Shown: positions 33,283 through 35,442 of the stretch, piece by piece
Numbering within the stretch: the stretch's first letter is position 1
Layout: each line of letters opens with the position of its first letter
Assembly (NCBI GenBank): GCA_017473955.1
Contig: JAFUIK010000053.1
Span: forward strand, 1-35,442
DNA: 35,442 nt
From: Ruminococcus sp.
GTDB lineage: Bacteria; Bacillota; Clostridia; Oscillospirales; Acutalibacteraceae
Reading direction: 5' to 3'
Translations under genes and position numbers: made by a program
Notes under the pieces: generated by a model
Database searches by the model: none
Told to the model about the DNA's origin: nothing
What the model saw: the letters and a program-made list of their open reading frames with translations, nothing else

Positions 33283-34313
33283 AGTGAAACCTCTGCCAGA
33301 AATACCATCATAATTGCTTCTGATAAGGAAATAACGGTGAATGCTATCACTGTTGGACTCATAAATACAGTTTTAGCTTTCTCTTTGAAATTAATAACAC
33401 TATTAGCTCCTGGCAATTTAAAGAAACCACTGTGGTTCTTACTAAAATATGAGAAGCCAAGTAGTCCCAAAACACTAATGAATATGAGTATAATGGAGTA
33501 TATAAAGTTTACAGCGTTATCGCTAAGATTTGTGTTTGTAGTAAGAAGAGTCAAAGTAACACTTAGGCCATTATTTAAGAAATGAATAATAATACCGGGG
33601 AGAAGTGAGTTGGTTTTAACAGCTATGAAACCAAGCATCAATCCTACTACTAAAGCAAACGGAATCTGTGCGAAATTTCCGTGCATCAAGCCAAACATTA
33701 AGCCCGAAACAAGAACCGCCAGACCATCAGAATATTTTCTTAACAAACCTAAAATTACGCCTCGAAATGCAAATTCTTCAACTAAGGCAGGTAGTACAGC
33801 GACGGTTACATAAAACAGTACGATGTCGAGTATGCTGTCGCAATTGTACTCGGTATCAGTGATTGCTTTAAGTCCCAATTTTTCTAACACGACCAGTAGT
33901 ATGTTGGAAACATAGTTTGCTATCATACAGACAGCCATACCTATAGTGCATAAGTGAAATGTTAATTTGGTACCGATTTTATCCATCGGGAATATTTTAC
34001 CTAAATTTTCCCTGGTTATCATACTATATATAATAGAAACACCAAAGAATGTTATAATTGAAACAAGACCGCTCATAAGCATTAAAAAAGTTGTATCTTC
34101 CATAAAAGCTAATTCGGTCATTGATGAGTTGTCTGTGTCGCTGAAAAAACTGCCAAGTAGCGGTATGAACATAGTAACAGTTGATGCTATTGTCATAATC
34201 AAGAAGAATAACAGCAGTACTAAACCGACTTTATTCGAGTCTTTTCTCAACTCTTTTTTATAATTATATTTGATATTTTCCTGATAATCGAAATTGTATT
34301 GATAAATTTGCAA
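33279..34313 (-). CDS. CPBP-family intramembrane metalloprotease
   Basis: A 344-residue membrane protein, taken from TTG 34313, which has GGGAG 8 bases upstream. An ATG at 34328 adds five residues but has no ribosome binding site, and the frame is open further (to 34466) with a hydrophobic stretch that I judge to be non-coding because it runs over the infC promoter. About eight hydrophobic helices. CPBP (Abi/CAAX protease-like) motifs: EEFAFRG (179-185) with the double Glu and Arg, FGLMHGN (207-213) with His211, and HFLNN (244-248). Such proteins cleave or process membrane peptides; in some bacteria they give bacteriocin immunity. The substrate here is unknown. It is co-transcribed with tadA. 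Confidence 0.85.
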   Translation of the reverse strand: MQIYQYNFDYQENIKYNYKKELRKDSNKVGLVLLLFFLIMTIASTVTMFIPLLGSFFSDTDNSSMTELAFMEDTTFLMLMSGLVSIITFFGVSIIYSMITRENLGKIFPMDKIGTKLTFHLCTIGMAVCMIANYVSNILLVVLEKLGLKAITDTEYNCDSILDIVLFYVTVAVLPALVEEFAFRGVILGLLRKYSDGLAVLVSGLMFGLMHGNFAQIPFALVVGLMLGFIAVKTNSLLPGIIIHFLNNGLSVTLTLLTTNTNLSDNAVNFIYSIILIFISVLGLLGFSYFSKNHSGFFKLPGANSVINFKEKAKTVFMSPTVIAFTVISLSEAIMMVFLAEVSL

Positions 34314-34373
34314 CGCTAAAACTCCCATAATTATTTTTATATATAATAATACAAAAAATATTAAAAATAATTC

Positions 34374-34402
34374 TTGACAAACAAAATAAAAGAATATATA
34401 AT
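34374..34402 (+). promoter_or_regulatory. consensus sigmaA promoter of infC operon
   Basis: Perfect -35 TTGACA (34374-34379), 17-bp spacer, perfect -10 TATAAT (34397-34402). It is the strongest promoter in the window, as expected for ribosomal protein genes. Confidence 0.9.
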
Positions 34403-34408
34403 ACTTAG

Positions 34409-34568
34409 GAACAATAAAGCAAAGCGGAAATGCTTTCACCTGTGGGGTGTCGTCTGCACGGGTCAATACTTCTCACAACATGGTTGTGTTTGATTTGTAT
34501 TGCAATGCGGACGGAAGTGTTTCTGTTCGCATTTATTATTTGTATAATAACTTTGGAGGTGCTTTAAC
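34409..34568 (+). promoter_or_regulatory. structured infC leader (L20-leader type)
   Basis: About 160 bases between promoter and infC. Visible hairpins: AAAGC/GCTTT near 34420-34434; CACAAC-ATG-GTTGTG (34474-34488); and a long stem AATGCGGACGGAA/TTCTGTTCGCATT (34504-34516 with 34521-34533, some G-U pairs), followed by ATTATTTG, which could act as an attenuator. In Bacillus the equivalent leader is bound by ribosomal protein L20, the last gene of the operon, which represses it. The fit to that leader class is by position and general look; pairing is not computed. Confidence 0.65.
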
Positions 34569-35087
34569 ATTAGCACAAAGGAACTTCAGATCAATGAGGA
34601 AATTCGCGACAAAGAATTACGTATCATAGGTGCTGATGGTGCTCAGCTCGGTATTATGAGTGCATCACAGGCCCTTGATATTGCTGCTGAGAAGAATCTT
34701 GACCTTGTTAAGATTGCTCCGCAGGCTACACCACCTGTCTGTAAGATTATGGACTATGGTAAGTATCGTTTTGAACAAGCTAAAAGAGAAAAGGAAGCTA
34801 GAAAGAATCAGCATACTGTTGATATCAAGGAAATTAAACTTTCCCTTAATATCGATACCCACGATTTTAACACTAAGCTTCGTAACGCTCAGAAGTTTTT
34901 TGCTCACGGCGATAAAGTTAAGGTTTCTATCAGATTCAGAGGAAGAGAAATGGGTCACGCAGAATACGGTTACGATATTATGCAGAAATTTGCTGAGGCT
35001 TGTCAAGAGGTTGCTAACATTGAAAAACCTGCTAAACTTGAAGGTCGTCAGATGCTCATGTTCCTTGCACCAAAGTCAGGTAAGTAA
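34569..35087 (+). CDS. infC: translation initiation factor IF-3
   Basis: A 172-residue factor that binds the 30S subunit, prevents premature 50S joining and checks start-codon choice. The start is the non-canonical ATT at 34569: GGAGGT (34555-34560) lies 8 bases upstream, and reading from it gives STKELQINEEIR, the standard IF-3 N-terminus; the first ATG is 29 codons later and would remove a third of the N-terminal domain. Marks: VKIAPQATPPVCKIMDYGKY (about 54-73), the linker KEARKNQ, and the C-terminal domain with VKVSIRFRGREMGH and EGRQMLMFLAP. The AUU start lets IF-3 repress its own translation in E. coli; here this is inference from the same codon. rpmI follows after 18 bases. Confidence 0.95.
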   Translation: MSTKELQINEEIRDKELRIIGADGAQLGIMSASQALDIAAEKNLDLVKIAPQATPPVCKIMDYGKYRFEQAKREKEARKNQHTVDIKEIKLSLNIDTHDFNTKLRNAQKFFAHGDKVKVSIRFRGREMGHAEYGYDIMQKFAEACQEVANIEKPAKLEGRQMLMFLAPKSGK

Positions 35088-35105
35088 TTAAAGGAGGACA
35101 CTACA

Positions 35106-35303
35106 ATGCCTAAAATTAAAACACACAGCGGCGCTAAGAAGCGTTTCAAACTCACAAAGAACGGTAAAGTTATCCGTGCTCACGCTAACAAGAGACACAT
35201 TCTGAACAAAAAGACAACTAAGCGTAAGAGAGGCTTAAGACAGAATGCTGTTACAGATAAGACAAATGTAGCACAGGTTAAGCGCTTAATCCCTTATAAA
35301 TAA
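35106..35303 (+). CDS. rpmI: 50S ribosomal protein L35
   Basis: A 65-residue, strongly basic protein starting [17 protein letters not shown] with the [19 protein letters not shown] block that defines L35. AAAGGAGG precedes the ATG. It is the middle gene of infC-rpmI-rplT. Codon use is rich in frequent codons, as in highly expressed genes. Confidence 0.97.
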   Translation: MPKIKTHSGAKKRFKLTKNGKVIRAHANKRHILNKKTTKRKRGLRQNAVTDKTNVAQVKRLIPYK

Positions 35304-35339
35304 TCGCTTATTCATTCTAAAATTCGGAGGTAACATATA

Positions 35340-35442
35340 ATGGCACGTATTAAAGGCGCGATGATGACTCGCAAAAGAAGAAAAAAGACATTAAAACTTG
35401 CTAAAGGTTATTTTGGTGCTAAGAGTAAGCACTTTAAGATGG
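35340..35442 (+). CDS. rplT: 50S ribosomal protein L20, 3'-truncated by window end
   Basis: The first 34 codons of L20 ([19 protein letters not shown], then [15 protein letters not shown]), cut by the window edge. L20 is a primary 23S rRNA binder needed for early 50S assembly and, in Bacillus, the repressor of this operon through its leader. CGGAGGTAAC precedes ATG 35340. Typical complete length is about 117 residues. Confidence 0.96.
   Translation, partial: MARIKGAMMTRKRRKKTLKLAKGYFGAKSKHFKM

Noticed and set aside
33130-33585. A 151-codon plus-strand open frame across tadA and the CPBP gene
   Set aside because: Both opposite-strand genes carry complete catalytic motifs; this frame has no ribosome binding site.
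34329-34466. N-terminal extension of the CPBP protein with a hydrophobic stretch
   Set aside because: It would be read through the infC promoter and leader region and lacks a ribosome binding site; the start at 34313 has GGGAG at good spacing.
34447-34629. A 60-codon plus-strand frame in the infC leader
   Set aside because: It overlaps the leader hairpins and the start of infC in another frame, with no good ribosome binding site; a leader peptide is possible but unsupported.

Overview
The window looks like a core chromosomal segment of a low-GC Gram-positive bacterium of class Clostridia, probably a gut Oscillospirales/Ruminococcaceae-type organism. This is an inference from three things: the gene order yicC-remA-gmk-rpoZ-priA-def-fmt-(zinc peptidase)-rsmB-rlmN-prpC-prkC-rsgA, the AT-rich sigmaA-type promoters with AGGAGG ribosome binding sites, and a secreted protein ending in a degenerate dockerin. 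I see no transposase, integrase, phage gene or CRISPR array.

Layout. Positions 1-1790 hold three membrane or anchored proteins of unknown function in one direction, closed by a terminator. Positions 1779-5110 (minus strand) hold a Y-family DNA polymerase with a small partner gene, under a near-consensus promoter whose spacer contains a LexA box, and then an alpha-phosphoglucomutase. Positions 5257-7611 hold a membrane-anchored protein with a duplicated extracytoplasmic module, convergent with a dockerin-tailed exported protein. yebC (minus) is divergent from the long plus-strand housekeeping operon at 8618-21357. That operon covers RNA turnover (yicC), matrix or osmotic regulation (remA), GMP kinase, RNA polymerase omega, replication restart (priA), N-terminal methionine processing (def, fmt), a membrane zinc peptidase, rRNA methylation (rsmB, rlmN), the PP2C phosphatase and PASTA kinase pair (prpC, prkC) and the ribosome-assembly GTPase rsgA. 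It ends at a tRNA-Ala(GGC) and a terminator.

Immediately downstream, with its own promoter (21433-23128), is the most unusual gene: an N-terminal zinc ribbon, a kinase-like domain that has lost the ATP lysine, HRD and DFG motifs, one membrane helix and two PASTA domains. It looks like a pseudokinase companion to the active PASTA kinase encoded 1.2 kb upstream.

Positions 23168-24562 hold an XRE regulator divergent from a histidine phosphatase, with a perfect 13-bp palindrome over the regulator's -35. Positions 24579-27628 hold malic enzyme, RNase P RNA and nicotinate phosphoribosyltransferase; the malic enzyme and rnpB promoters overlap face to face. Positions 27788-32829 hold a small HTH protein with a very strong terminator, an AI-2E/YtvI-type membrane protein, murD, a GNAT acetyltransferase and a PLP-dependent methionine gamma-lyase-like protein. 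tadA and a CPBP membrane protease follow on the minus strand. The window closes with the infC-rpmI-rplT operon: a consensus promoter, a structured leader of about 160 nt and an infC gene starting with the non-canonical codon ATT. rplT is cut by the window edge.
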